From contig NZ_JAUIYO010000004.1 in the NCBI RefSeq assembly GCF_044891285.1, positions 1-64,000 of the forward strand: a stretch of DNA of 64,000 nt. The letters are read 5' to 3'. This stretch comes from Pseudobacillus lumedeiriae. GTDB taxonomy: Bacteria > Bacillota > Bacilli > Bacillales > Domibacillaceae. Made by a program: the position numbers and the translations under genes. Each line of letters begins with the position of its first letter. Within the stretch, counting starts at the first letter, position 1. Below the pieces are notes generated by a model that worked only from the letters and a program-made list of their open reading frames with translations, made no database searches and was not told the DNA's origin. Below are positions 1-8,868 of this stretch, piece after piece.

Positions 1-26
1 TCCGCTATCCGGATGGCGCCCAGCTT

Positions 27-674
27 TTATTCTTTACTTAAAAACCCCAGGACCCTTAACAGGTTTATAAATAAGTTAATAAAGTCTAAATACAAATTTA
101 ATGCCAATAGCGGAACCATCTCATTTGTGATCGTCATTCTTTTCATCTGGTTAAAGTCATACATAATATAAGCGGAGAAAAGCACAGTACCGATGATTGA
201 ATAAACAAACATGGCAGTAGAAGAAAACGGCCAGAATAGATTCATAATGGATAGTGTAATTAAAGCTAATAAAACCGTTAACAACAGGCCGCCTAGAAAT
301 GAAAGATCTCTCTTCGTTTTAACTCCAGCAACAGCCATGACAAAAAAGACAACGAACGTAGACGCAAACGCCCCAAGAACCACTTGAGCCCCAGAAGTCT
401 GTAAATAATAAGCGACGATCGGATAAGTCGTCACTCCTGAAAGAAAGGTGAAGAAATAAAGAAAAGAATACCCAACAGCCTTTCGTTTCCGCAAAAAGAA
501 CGCTCCAAGCAATAGTAGAACTTCAATCACGATAAGCGGTAAAAAAAGTGCTGGCGGTACTATAGTGCCTACACACATTCCAAGGACAGCTATACCTAAA
601 GAAAGCATAAACGCTTTAAGCACTGCATTCATATTTTCATGATTAGTCACTTCATAATAAGCTGATTGTGACAT
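27..674 (-). CDS. Bax inhibitor-1 family membrane protein (YetJ-like)
   Basis: Member of the BI-1/TMBIM family, represented in B. subtilis by YetJ, a pH-sensitive calcium leak channel of the cytoplasmic membrane. About seven hydrophobic segments fill almost all of the 215 residues, the usual bacterial length. The C-terminal third carries acidic residues where the family has its pore pair, in YDFNQM and YLDFINLF, followed by a hydrophobic tail ending in LRVLG. ATG at 674 lies 9 nt after AAGGAGG; the upstream in-frame GTG at 680 is only 3 nt from it and is less likely. It is monocistronic and divergent from the next gene. The family call is firm; channel activity is inferred from homologues. 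Confidence 0.88.
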   Translation of the reverse strand: MSQSAYYEVTNHENMNAVLKAFMLSLGIAVLGMCVGTIVPPALFLPLIVIEVLLLLGAFFLRKRKAVGYSFLYFFTFLSGVTTYPIVAYYLQTSGAQVVLGAFASTFVVFFVMAVAGVKTKRDLSFLGGLLLTVLLALITLSIMNLFWPFSSTAMFVYSIIGTVLFSAYIMYDFNQMKRMTITNEMVPLLALNLYLDFINLFINLLRVLGFLSKE

Positions 675-861
675 ATACACGTACCTCCTTTTTATTTTTT
701 ACTAGATTATACGATATAACTAGAGTACGGTTTCAAAAATATCATAAGAGATTGAAATTTCATCCGTTTTAAATGTAATCCCCAGAAAGTGACAGCAAGC
801 CCGTACGTTATATACCATTTATGGTGGTGTTATCCATAATAATGTATAAGGAGTGATTCAT

Positions 862-1668
862 TTGCTAAAGAACCTGTCAGATATGCAAAAGGCTTCAATA
901 TATATGGCTTTCGTTTTTTTCTTTGTATTTATGATCATTATGCTGCCCGTTAAGCAGAGCACGTCTTTATTTATGTTCGTTCCTTTTGCTTCTGTGCTGA
1001 TGACCATGCTGCTCACGGGAGAAGGATTCACTAAAGCGGGGTGGAAACAACTTGGATTTCATCGTTTTCCCCTAAAACTCTCTTTGTGGGCACTCATCAT
1101 TCCAATGGTTCCGATCATCATTGGATATATGATTGTTTGGCTCACAGGTCTCGGTACTTTTGGGATTGGAGAAGAATATGAAGGACGCGGGACATTTCTA
1201 TTTGTTGGTTTTTTCATTAGCTTTATCGTAAGCTCGCTGACCGTGACGCTGGGGGAGGAAATCGGCTGGCGCGGGTATCTAGCGGCTAAGCTAAAAAAGA
1301 TCGGACTCGCAAAGGCTCTATTGTTGAACGGGTTTATTTGGGGATTATTTCATTTGCCGATCATGCTGTTCACCGATATTTATCATGGGGATGTTCATTT
1401 ATTGATTTTTATACCGTTGTTTATGGCAACCGTGACGCTGGCCGGCGCATTTATAACGTATGTGCGATACGTCACAGGAAGCATCTGGCCTGCCATCTTT
1501 GCTCACTCGGCCCATAACCTTATGTGGCATTACGGAGAAATATTTACACAGAACCCAAGTCCTGTTGTTCCCTATATCACTGGAGACGCCGGCATTGTGC
1601 TGATCATCTTTTATCTCATGATCTTCGTATGGATGATTAAGAGAAATAAGGGACAAATGCTGCTTTAA
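862..1668 (+). CDS. CPBP family intramembrane metalloprotease
   Basis: Multi-pass membrane protein with the CPBP (CAAX protease/bacteriocin-processing, Abi) signature: an EExxxR motif in GEEIGWRGYL near residue 140, then FIWGLFHLP near 175 and HSAHNLMWH near 220, supplying the glutamate and histidine residues of the membrane-embedded active site. About eight hydrophobic segments are visible, and the 268-residue length is typical. TTG at 862 is preferred because AAGGAG ends 8 nt before it; the in-frame GTG at 853 overlaps that ribosome site. Substrates are unknown; relatives process peptides or give self-immunity to bacteriocins. No bacteriocin gene is seen nearby. Confidence 0.85.
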   Translation: MLKNLSDMQKASIYMAFVFFFVFMIIMLPVKQSTSLFMFVPFASVLMTMLLTGEGFTKAGWKQLGFHRFPLKLSLWALIIPMVPIIIGYMIVWLTGLGTFGIGEEYEGRGTFLFVGFFISFIVSSLTVTLGEEIGWRGYLAAKLKKIGLAKALLLNGFIWGLFHLPIMLFTDIYHGDVHLLIFIPLFMATVTLAGAFITYVRYVTGSIWPAIFAHSAHNLMWHYGEIFTQNPSPVVPYITGDAGIVLIIFYLMIFVWMIKRNKGQMLL

Positions 1669-1682
1669 AGAGAGAAAAAGGA

Positions 1683-1703
1683 GAAGTGCCAGGCACCTCT
1701 CCT
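1683..1703. repeat. Palindromic repeat, GTGCCAGGCAC core
   Basis: An 11-bp palindrome GTGCCAGGCAC lies at 1686-1696, extended outward by GGAGA and TCTCC arms. It begins directly after the stop codon of the minus-strand lipoprotein gene, so it may double as a transcription terminator. It belongs to the family described at 23754, 28260 and 39803. Confidence 0.7.
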
Positions 1704-2864
1704 CTACATTCCCTCTAGTATAGAATCGTAAATTTCACCAGTCTCTGGAACAACGCCATACCAGCCGTATGTTGAATTGTGTTCAAATTCCGTTCCTTTA
1801 TCTAGAATTTTATACACATGGATATTATAATGCCCTTCTTCCGTGTCGTGATCATATACGACAGAAATATCCGGCTGGTTAGTAAATCCTAAGTGGTCTC
1901 TCACTAACTGTTCTGCTTGCTCTGGCGTTAATGTATCGCCCGACGGTGCCTCTTCGGTTACTTCTTGATTTTCGCCGCTCGCATCTTCTTGAGCTATTTC
2001 TTCCGTCTCTTCACTCGACTCTTTTTCCTGTAATGCTTCTGGCAATAATTCGTTCGGAACGTCATATAAAATCTCGGTGTTGTCTGCATATACACCTTTT
2101 ATCTGGTCAAGCTCAGGATATCGGATAATATATATTTTCCGTCCGTCGTATTTGCTTTCATTAAGAAGCTCCACTTTAGGATCGAATTGTTTTTCATAAG
2201 CTTGCAGCTCGTCCCATGTGACATTCATTGGTTCTTTCTCGGGTGCCACCCATTTGATATCGTCCATGACCCACTTCCCATTTTCCTTTACGACGGTGTA
2301 ATAAACCGTATTCCCGCCATCTCCCATATCGTTGATAAATTCAATACTAGATGCTGCAAACATTTGATTCGTGCTTTTATGTAAGGTAAAGCGAACATCT
2401 AAGCTAGTATCAGGGAAAAATCGTTGATCACATTCACAATAATAATCCGATGCTGTTTCCCTTAAAAATCCGTCGGTAAAACTTTCAGATGCATAGTTTA
2501 ATAGTTCTGGCTGTAAAACATCGAAGTTTGCAGGGTTATTATAGTTACTCCAACGGTACTTTTCCCCAGAATCCCTAAACGTTCCAACGATTCCTGACAT
2601 CAGTTCATCTACAGTCTTCTTAGCTTTGGCTTCTGACAAAACTCCCTCAATACTGTTATCTTGATCAGAATGGTTTTCAGCTTCCTTCGTATTCGCAGAT
2701 ACACCAGCTGTTTGAGAGGCTTCTTCTGTTTGTTTAACAGCCGGCTCTTTTGAAGCTGAATCGGTCTGATTGCCGCAGGCACTGAGTACCATGAACAAGC
2801 CTGCTGCTGCTAATCCTCCTATAAATCGATGGCTCTTTTTCATTAAAAATTTACACACTTGCAC
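1704..2864 (-). CDS. Putative lipoprotein with acidic linker and PepSY-like C terminus
   Basis: Secreted lipoprotein of unknown function, 386 residues. The N terminus has a positive patch, a hydrophobic stretch and the lipobox LSAC followed by GN, so the cysteine at about residue 30 should be lipidated. A Ser/Thr/Glu-rich spacer follows, then a globular domain with a CECDQRFFPD segment. A very acidic, proline-containing linker (about 275-310) leads to a C-terminal domain beginning LTPEQAEQLVRDHLG, which resembles PepSY-like or NTF2-like extracytoplasmic modules. The start is uncertain: GTG at 2864, GTG at 2858 and ATG at 2843 are all in frame, and GAAGGTGA just upstream favours one of the first two. 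Function not recognised. Confidence 0.7.
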   Translation of the reverse strand: MQVCKFLMKKSHRFIGGLAAAGLFMVLSACGNQTDSASKEPAVKQTEEASQTAGVSANTKEAENHSDQDNSIEGVLSEAKAKKTVDELMSGIVGTFRDSGEKYRWSNYNNPANFDVLQPELLNYASESFTDGFLRETASDYYCECDQRFFPDTSLDVRFTLHKSTNQMFAASSIEFINDMGDGGNTVYYTVVKENGKWVMDDIKWVAPEKEPMNVTWDELQAYEKQFDPKVELLNESKYDGRKIYIIRYPELDQIKGVYADNTEILYDVPNELLPEALQEKESSEETEEIAQEDASGENQEVTEEAPSGDTLTPEQAEQLVRDHLGFTNQPDISVVYDHDTEEGHYNIHVYKILDKGTEFEHNSTYGWYGVVPETGEIYDSILEGM

Positions 2865-2915
2865 GTCACCTTCTCTTCGTTAATGTTCTTATACATCCCG
2901 CAACTCACAAGCAAT

Positions 2916-4658
2916 CTATTTGAAAACCGCCACAGATTCCTCTAACTTTTCAGCAAACTCTTTCAATATAATCGTCGTTTCTTCCATTTTATCCATTTGT
3001 ACAAGCTCTTTTTTAGAAGCGCCTGCTACATCGATTGTGTCTTTCGCCGTTTGCTTAGTAATCTCTGAGAATTGCTCTAATGAGGCGAATATTTCTTCTG
3101 CTCCTGCGCTCAGTTGTTCTGTGACCGCAGAGACTTCTTGGATCTCTTCATTTACCTTTTGAACCGAATCAAGAATCCGGGTAAATACTTTTCCAGTATG
3201 CATGACGGCCTCTGTTCCTTTATGCGCTTTCAACGTGCTTTCGTTCATGTCTGCAATCACTTCTTGCGTAACGCCAGTGAAGTCACTCATCAGCCGGGAT
3301 ATTTCCTGTGCTGAACACTTCGACTCTTCGGCAAGCTTTCTTACTTCTTCCGCTACAACAGCAAAACCTTTTCCATGTTCTCCCGCTCGTGTCGCTTCAA
3401 TCGCAGCGTTCAAAGAAAGCAGGTTGGTCTGGTTGGATATTTCTGTAATCACCTTTGTCATTTGGCTGATTTCGTCCACTTGACCGACCATACTTTCCAG
3501 TTTGCTGGCTGTTGCAGTGATCGATGACTCTACTCCTTGAATTTCGCTAATGACATAAGTGATATCACGTTCACTCAACTCAACCGTTTGGGTTACATCA
3601 TTGGATGATTCAGAAACGCTCCCAGAAGAATCTGCAATTTTTTGGATGCCGATCGCCATTTCCTCCATCGCTTGAATCGATTCCTCTAACTGCTGTAAAT
3701 TGCTTTTACTGCTGTCCGCAATATAATCAATTTTCCGAGCACTCTGTTGATTAGAGTTTCTCGCAGTATGCACATCACCCGCCAACTGTTCAGAAGTCTG
3801 AATGAGGTGATGAGAGATATCAACAATACCAGAAATTAATCTTCTGATTCTATGCGTCATATTTTTAAATGAATCGGCTACGTGCCTGATTTCGTCATGA
3901 CCTTTAATGACAAGACTGTCAATCATCTGCTCTGCTTTCTCAAGATCACCATTCTGGATTTCCCTTGCCGTTTTGGAGATGACAGCCAGCGGAGCAAGAC
4001 GTGATCTTGTGTAAAAAAACAACAGCACCCCGGTGCCTGCAATAAGCGCCAGCAAAATCGCGATGTACAGCGGCAGTGAATGAGCAATGACGTGGTCTTG
4101 GATAACACCTACATCATCTGCCATAATATCGACACCTAGTATGCCAATGACCTCATCATTCTTATTTTTGATCGGTGCAAATGCTGACAAATATTGTCCG
4201 TATTCCGGGTCATTCACAATGTCTGTGGAAGTGTACTCACCCTTTAACACAGGTTCCACATCTGCGAATGAAGTCCCCGTCGTTGGAGCACCAATTTCTG
4301 AGGCCAGGTCGGAACCTTTTGGCGCTCCATCCACAAGGATCGTAACCTTTTCATTTTTTTCATTCATTACATAAACGTAAGAAGCACCCGTTTTCGCTTG
4401 ATAATCACCTAGCTGCTCTCTTAGTTTCCAATACTCTTCAGACTCTTTCGGATGTTCAAGAAACGTTTCAAATGTACGCACATCAAAACCGGAAGCCATA
4501 TTTTCGGCTGTATTCATGCTGAAATTCGCTATCGTTTGCTCTACTGTCATTTTTGTATTTTGAAATAATATAAAAATCGTTATGACAAGAATCAGCAGCA
4601 TAGAACCCAATAAAGGCATCGTGATCTTCGTACTCAGTTTTCCCTCTCGCTGTCTCAT
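2916..4658 (-). CDS. Methyl-accepting chemotaxis protein with Cache sensor
   Basis: Transmembrane chemoreceptor, 580 residues. One membrane helix (about 15-35) precedes an extracytoplasmic single-Cache-type domain (about 40-185) with SYVYVMNEKNEKV and VIGILGVDI. A second helix (about 192-215), a HAMP linker (about 216-275) and a long cytoplasmic coiled coil follow. The signalling tip carries the conserved hairpin ISNQTNLLSLNAAIEATRAG and FAVVAEEVRKLAEES at about 400-445. There is no C-terminal NWETF-like CheR tether. ATG 4658 follows GGAGGAATTTC. It sits just downstream of the sigma-54 regulator on the same strand and may sense a compound related to that pathway, which is an inference from position. 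Confidence 0.93.
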   Translation of the reverse strand: MRQREGKLSTKITMPLLGSMLLILVITIFILFQNTKMTVEQTIANFSMNTAENMASGFDVRTFETFLEHPKESEEYWKLREQLGDYQAKTGASYVYVMNEKNEKVTILVDGAPKGSDLASEIGAPTTGTSFADVEPVLKGEYTSTDIVNDPEYGQYLSAFAPIKNKNDEVIGILGVDIMADDVGVIQDHVIAHSLPLYIAILLALIAGTGVLLFFYTRSRLAPLAVISKTAREIQNGDLEKAEQMIDSLVIKGHDEIRHVADSFKNMTHRIRRLISGIVDISHHLIQTSEQLAGDVHTARNSNQQSARKIDYIADSSKSNLQQLEESIQAMEEMAIGIQKIADSSGSVSESSNDVTQTVELSERDITYVISEIQGVESSITATASKLESMVGQVDEISQMTKVITEISNQTNLLSLNAAIEATRAGEHGKGFAVVAEEVRKLAEESKCSAQEISRLMSDFTGVTQEVIADMNESTLKAHKGTEAVMHTGKVFTRILDSVQKVNEEIQEVSAVTEQLSAGAEEIFASLEQFSEITKQTAKDTIDVAGASKKELVQMDKMEETTIILKEFAEKLEESVAVFK

Positions 4659-4833
4659 GAAATTCCTCCAATATAATTTTCTACAATCATATATCGGCTT
4701 TTTTGAGACTTTATAAAGTATTACTGATATAAAAGTGAATCGACCTATGAAGACACAAACGGAAAGCCAGCCAAAATGACTGACTTCCTTTTTCTCTTAT
4801 TATAAAAATTCAGGGAGCGGCAAGTACAACCTC

Positions 4834-6714
4834 TCAGATATTAATCTTCAAAACCTTCCCCATCTTACCTAATTCAGACTCAATGTACTCTTTACTGTAA
4901 TCATAACCAATCAATGCAATGACCTGGCCTGTGTCGTCGATCACCGGTGCCAGGCTTGTTTTCCATTCTCCGTAAACGTCTTTATATATCGGGGTTACTT
5001 CCACTCTTCCTTTCACTGCATTAGCAGCTACTTTAGTGAATTCGGGTGATGGTTCATAGGATTCTCCAGGCGTCATGACAAAGTCTTTGTCTGCAACAAG
5101 AGTCCTAAACTTCTTGTCCTCAAGGATATCAAAGATAAACGCCCACTCGATTCCCCCTTCTTGTTTTCTGATCATCGTAAGCTGACTTTGAATCTTCCGA
5201 AAAGTTGGATTAGAAAACGCGGGTTCTCTTTTCAATTCGCTGACCTCTTCAGGCTGTATGATTGCTGCTGTTGCTATAGCTACAGAACGCAATCGGCTAT
5301 TTAGCTGACTTTCAAGTACGTTCCTTTTAGCAGATGGGACTATATTCTGTTCCGCCAATTTCGTCAAAATCTTTTTATACTTCCTGCTCATTGTGGGCTG
5401 ACTGACATTCAGCACCTTTGATGCTAGTTTAATAGATTTATATTTTTCCATAGCCATCGTAATTAATTGCTCTTCTACAAGATCAATGGCGTCTTGCAGG
5501 GGCATAAGATGTTTAAACATGGGTGGAGATGTCATCACTTCTTGTTCAAATGGAATAAATTCTTGCACAACAGAAGCATCTACCACTGTATCTTTACTCG
5601 TGACAACTATTCTCTCAACCGTATTTTCAAGCTGTCTAATGTTACCCGGCCATTCATAGATCGACATTAAGTCAATGGCATCTTGATTGATTTCAATTGT
5701 CCGATTATACATATTGTTATACTTGTGTAAAAAGAAACGAATGAAGTAAGGAAGCTCTTCAATTCTTTCCCTTAATGAAGGGATATTTATAGGAATGACA
5801 TTTAAACGATAATACAGATCTTCCCTGAACTTCCCTTTATTCACTAAGCTTTTAATATCTTTATTCGTAGCTGCGATGACTTGGATGTCCAGTTTGACAG
5901 TAGCCGAACTTCCTAAACGAGTCACTTCCCTTTCTTGCAGAACTCTTAGTAATTTCACCTGAAGATTAAGCGGCATTTCACCGATTTCATCGAGAAAAAT
6001 GACTCCCTTATTTGCCAGTTCAAATTTGCCAGGCGCGCCATCCTTCTTTGCACCGCTAAAAGCCCCTTCCTCATATCCAAATAGCTCGCTTTCCAATAGG
6101 TTTTCAGGAATGGCTCCACAGTTCACTGCAATAAATGGTTTGCTTTTTCTAACACCCAGGTCATGAACGGCCCGCGCTATTACCTCCTTACCTACTCCAG
6201 ATTCCCCCAATAAAAGAACGGATGACGAAACCTTCGCAGCCATTTCAACCGTACTCAAAACATCCATCATCTTTTGACTCTTCACAATAAACAGCCTAGA
6301 AACGTCTTTTGTAAGCGTTTTAGAAAAATCGTTTTCATCCTCCACGGTGTTTTCCATCAAAATATTATCGCTTCGTGAAAGAACCTTGAGCCCCCATGTA
6401 TAATATTCTTTATCGTTCAGCTTATGATCCGGGTAATAAGTAATAAGTATTCTTTGGTTATTCCAAGCCGTTTGAATAACAGACCTTTTATCTCCATTCA
6501 GTAAATCCTCTAGAGACGATTCATCATAAAAGATTTTTTTTTCAATTTCAAATAAATTCATGCCGATCAAATCAGGCTTATCTTTCCATAACATTTTGAT
6601 ATTTCCGAAATTTCCAATTATTTTTCCCCGAGTATCAGTAATAACGAGTTCGTCATATATACTCAAAAGAGTTGACTGTAAAACGCCCACAAGCATGTTA
6701 TGAATTTTAATCAC
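4834..6714 (-). CDS. Sigma-54-dependent enhancer-binding protein with extra C-terminal sensor-like region
   Basis: Transcription activator of the bacterial enhancer-binding protein family, 626 residues. A PAS-like N-terminal region (about 1-125) is followed by the AAA+ domain (about 145-375): Walker A GESGVGKE, the sigma-54 contact loop written GAFSGA instead of GAFTGA, Walker B GVIFLDEIGEMP and the arginine-finger region FREDLYYRLNVIPI. A Fis-type helix-turn-helix (SIKLASKVLNVSQPTMSRKY) lies near residue 440. Unusually, about 150 more residues follow and end in APVIDDTGQVIALIGYDYS, a pattern seen in Cache/PAS sensor domains. It is divergent from the N-demethylase units and two putative binding sites lie in between. 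The start is probably GTG 6714, although its ribosome site is close. Confidence 0.92.
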   Translation of the reverse strand: MIKIHNMLVGVLQSTLLSIYDELVITDTRGKIIGNFGNIKMLWKDKPDLIGMNLFEIEKKIFYDESSLEDLLNGDKRSVIQTAWNNQRILITYYPDHKLNDKEYYTWGLKVLSRSDNILMENTVEDENDFSKTLTKDVSRLFIVKSQKMMDVLSTVEMAAKVSSSVLLLGESGVGKEVIARAVHDLGVRKSKPFIAVNCGAIPENLLESELFGYEEGAFSGAKKDGAPGKFELANKGVIFLDEIGEMPLNLQVKLLRVLQEREVTRLGSSATVKLDIQVIAATNKDIKSLVNKGKFREDLYYRLNVIPINIPSLRERIEELPYFIRFFLHKYNNMYNRTIEINQDAIDLMSIYEWPGNIRQLENTVERIVVTSKDTVVDASVVQEFIPFEQEVMTSPPMFKHLMPLQDAIDLVEEQLITMAMEKYKSIKLASKVLNVSQPTMSRKYKKILTKLAEQNIVPSAKRNVLESQLNSRLRSVAIATAAIIQPEEVSELKREPAFSNPTFRKIQSQLTMIRKQEGGIEWAFIFDILEDKKFRTLVADKDFVMTPGESYEPSPEFTKVAANAVKGRVEVTPIYKDVYGEWKTSLAPVIDDTGQVIALIGYDYSKEYIESELGKMGKVLKINI

Positions 6715-6800
6715 ATCCCTTTTTGATGTTTTCTCTGAAGTTATTTTAATTTTAAATGAAAAACCGACAAATGCAAATCAATTGTTGTCTGAATTTTTAG

Positions 6801-6820
6801 TTTGTAAAGGTTTTCAAATT
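6801..6820. promoter_or_regulatory. Putative enhancer site 1 for the sigma-54 activator
   Basis: TTTGTAAAGGTTTTCAAA is an imperfect palindrome (14 of 18 positions symmetric) that recurs almost unchanged 67 bp downstream. Its centre is about 103 bp upstream of the predicted start of transcription, a typical distance for enhancer-binding protein sites. The link to the adjacent regulator is inferred. Confidence 0.55.
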
Positions 6821-6867
6821 TGAATAAAAATTTCATAAGTGAAATCATTAATTGGCTCAATCCTAGA

Positions 6868-6887
6868 TTTGTAAGGGTTTTCAAATT
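6868..6887. promoter_or_regulatory. Putative enhancer site 2, overlapping the -24 element
   Basis: TTTGTAAGGGTTTTCAAATT differs from site 1 at one of 20 positions. Its right end runs into the -24 element of the sigma-54 promoter, so occupancy here could block polymerase or repress the divergent regulator gene rather than activate. Confidence 0.5.
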
Positions 6888-6902
6888 GGTTCGCAACTTG
6901 CA
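6886..6902 (+). promoter_or_regulatory. Sigma-54 (-24/-12) promoter P1
   Basis: TTGGTTC-N5-TTGCA has GG at 6888-6889 and GC at 6900-6901, exactly 12 bp apart, as RpoN/SigL requires. The predicted transcript starts near 6913, 36 bp before the first gene. Confidence 0.8.
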
Positions 6903-6948
6903 ATACTCTAAATAGACTAAATATTCAAATCAATAAGGAGGGGCTATT

Positions 6949-7149
6949 TTGAAAAAAGAAAGCATGATTAAAAAAAATATGATGTCTACAGATGCATTTG
7001 TCAGAACCTTGTATACCGATCTTCATGACAGAATTCAACATTATGAGAAGGAAGAATCCAATACTGAAAAAATGGGGATCGTTCATGCCGTTCCTGAACT
7101 AATGGTCATAGGGGCTATTTCCGTATTTTTGTTGTTTGTTATTTTCTAA
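6949..7149 (+). CDS. Small single-span membrane protein
   Basis: A 66-residue protein with a basic N terminus, a charged helical middle part (YTDLHDRIQHYEKEES) and a C-terminal hydrophobic helix (LMVIGAISVFLLFVIF) that should place it in the cytoplasmic membrane with its tail inside. TTG 6949 is used because AAGGAGGGG ends 5-6 nt before it; ATG 6964 is an alternative. It is the first gene behind sigma-54 promoter P1 and immediately precedes the permease, so it may be an accessory or regulatory subunit of the transporter. Family not recognised. Confidence 0.75.
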   Translation: MKKESMIKKNMMSTDAFVRTLYTDLHDRIQHYEKEESNTEKMGIVHAVPELMVIGAISVFLLFVIF

Positions 7150-7245
7150 ATGAAATTTCATTTAACGTTGTTGTATATACTCTTAATGCTTTATAGACAG
7201 GTTAGGCGCCTGCCGCCTGCTAAATAAAAATATTCGGAGGTTGAA

Positions 7246-8670
7246 ATGAGTAAAAACAATTCTGCTATTTCAAAGGATGTAGCTTTTGGATTCCTGCCGG
7301 CACAAAAAAGTGATCGTGTGTTTGGTTTTTGGGATTTGGTTCTCATTCAAGTGGGAATCGGTATTTCTTGTATCTGCATACTTGTAGGCGGGTATACGGG
7401 GATGCTGCTTAGTGCTAAAGAAGCGATTGCATCGATTTTATTTGGAAATGCCTTGCCTTTCCTATTAATTGCACCTATCATCCTTCTTTTTGCCAGGTAC
7501 GGGGTGGATACATTTATTGGTTTCCGCAGCGCGTTAGGCTACTTAGGATCAAATATATTTTATTTTATCTTCATGTTCCTTACGATCGGTTACATGTCCA
7601 TTGCCTTCTTTATGGCAGGACAGGCATTGGTGAAGATTGCTTCTGTCGCTGGTCTCCCGGAATTTTTTACAACTAGAACAACGGGGGCACCTTTCTTTGC
7701 CATCATCATCTTTGCGATTGTATTTTTGATCACTTTTCAGGGACCGCTCGTCATGCGTAAGTTTAACTTAATAGGTGTTCCAGCTATTTTACTGATGACT
7801 TTAGGACTCATAGCTCTTTTAATGTTTGGACAAGGATTGGATAAAATATTCTCTCTATCTCCAGCTGAACCCTATGATGATCATGCTCGTTCCCTTATTA
7901 CAGCTTTAGAAATAAACATTGGACTTGGATTTTCTTGGCTTCCTTACCTGGGCCAATACAGCAGACTTGCCAAAAGCGAAAAGTCCGCATTTAAAGCCGG
8001 CTTTTTCAGCTATGGCATTATTGTCAACGTCGCTGTCATACTAGGAGCCCTTGCAGCCTTAGTCGTTGCCTCATTAGATCCAACCGATTGGATGTTTGCC
8101 ATCGGAGGCACATGGATTGGAATCATTGGTCTTCTGTTACTTACTCTTGGAAATATCACGGCAGGAACGTTTCTTATGTATTCGCAGGCTATTAGTTTTA
8201 AAACCGTTTTTCCAAAGAAATCCTGGTCTATTGCCATGGCAACAGCTATACCAACAGTCTTGTTATTGTTGAGTGCCTCGTTTTACGATGCTTTCGGATC
8301 TTTTATTACAGTGATTTCCTATATCATGGCGGTATTTGGAGGAATCGTCATTTCTGACTTCTTCTTTGTGAAAAAACAGAAAGTTTCCATTCGAGATCTT
8401 TATGATACGAACGGAAGTTATTATTACTGGCGGGGAGTGAATCCATCTGCCATTGTAAGCTTTATCGTTGGTACAATAGCCTACTGGAGCTTGTACAATC
8501 CTGTAGCGGATACTTCCAGCAGTTTGTTCTATTATATGTCGGCAGGTATCCCAGCATACTTTGCAGCAGGAATCTGCTACTATGTTTCGGCCAAATACGT
8601 CTTTTCTTATCATGCAGATCAAGTCATGAATAACAATTCTTTACCATCCAAAAGCAACGATGCTGTTTAA
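7246..8670 (+). CDS. NCS1-type permease (cytosine/purine/hydantoin transporter family)
   Basis: Twelve-helix secondary transporter of 474 residues in the nucleobase:cation symporter-1 family, the group of CodB and related purine, allantoin and hydantoin importers. The N-terminal soluble stretch ends in RVFGFWDLVLIQVGIGI, the family's usual entry into helix 1, and the SFYDAFGSFITVISYIMAVFGGIVISD region near 345 matches its late helices. GGAGG precedes ATG 7246. Co-transcription with the small membrane protein from P1 suggests it imports the inducer or substrate of the oxidative N-demethylation pathway. The substrate cannot be read from sequence; a small N-methylated or cyclic amide compound is only a guess. 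Confidence 0.85.
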   Translation: MSKNNSAISKDVAFGFLPAQKSDRVFGFWDLVLIQVGIGISCICILVGGYTGMLLSAKEAIASILFGNALPFLLIAPIILLFARYGVDTFIGFRSALGYLGSNIFYFIFMFLTIGYMSIAFFMAGQALVKIASVAGLPEFFTTRTTGAPFFAIIIFAIVFLITFQGPLVMRKFNLIGVPAILLMTLGLIALLMFGQGLDKIFSLSPAEPYDDHARSLITALEINIGLGFSWLPYLGQYSRLAKSEKSAFKAGFFSYGIIVNVAVILGALAALVVASLDPTDWMFAIGGTWIGIIGLLLLTLGNITAGTFLMYSQAISFKTVFPKKSWSIAMATAIPTVLLLLSASFYDAFGSFITVISYIMAVFGGIVISDFFFVKKQKVSIRDLYDTNGSYYYWRGVNPSAIVSFIVGTIAYWSLYNPVADTSSSLFYYMSAGIPAYFAAGICYYVSAKYVFSYHADQVMNNNSLPSKSNDAV

Positions 8671-8774
8671 TCCAGAAATTTTATTTTTGAAATAAAATTT
8701 AATAATTGAAATTACACATGTGAATAAAAAAATCACAAAACCTGATTTATCGCGGTTTTGTTTGGAAATAACAT

Positions 8775-8791
8775 TTGGCACGGATATTGCA
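8775..8791 (+). promoter_or_regulatory. Sigma-54 (-24/-12) promoter P2
   Basis: TTGGCAC-N5-TTGCA is a full consensus match with GG at 8777-8778 and GC at 8789-8790. Predicted transcription starts near 8802, ahead of hemA. Just upstream is an inverted repeat CAAAACC-N11-GGTTTTG (about 8736-8761) that could be an activator site. The two 20-bp sites found at P1 are not repeated here. Confidence 0.88.
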
Positions 8792-8868
8792 ATTACTAGA
8801 GTAAGAGCAGGAAAGCTTCGTAAACGATTCTGCTGCTCATTCACCGCATTATTGGAAGGAGGGATACA

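Noticed and set aside
4761..4788. Hairpin between the activator and chemoreceptor genes as terminator
   Set aside because: The T run lies on the plus strand, while both genes are on the minus strand, so the two may still be co-transcribed.
7195..7222. GC-rich patch GGCGCCTGCCGCC between the small membrane protein and permease as a third sigma-54 promoter
   Set aside because: GG to GC spacing is 14 rather than 12, so it cannot be a -24/-12 element; at most a weak hairpin.
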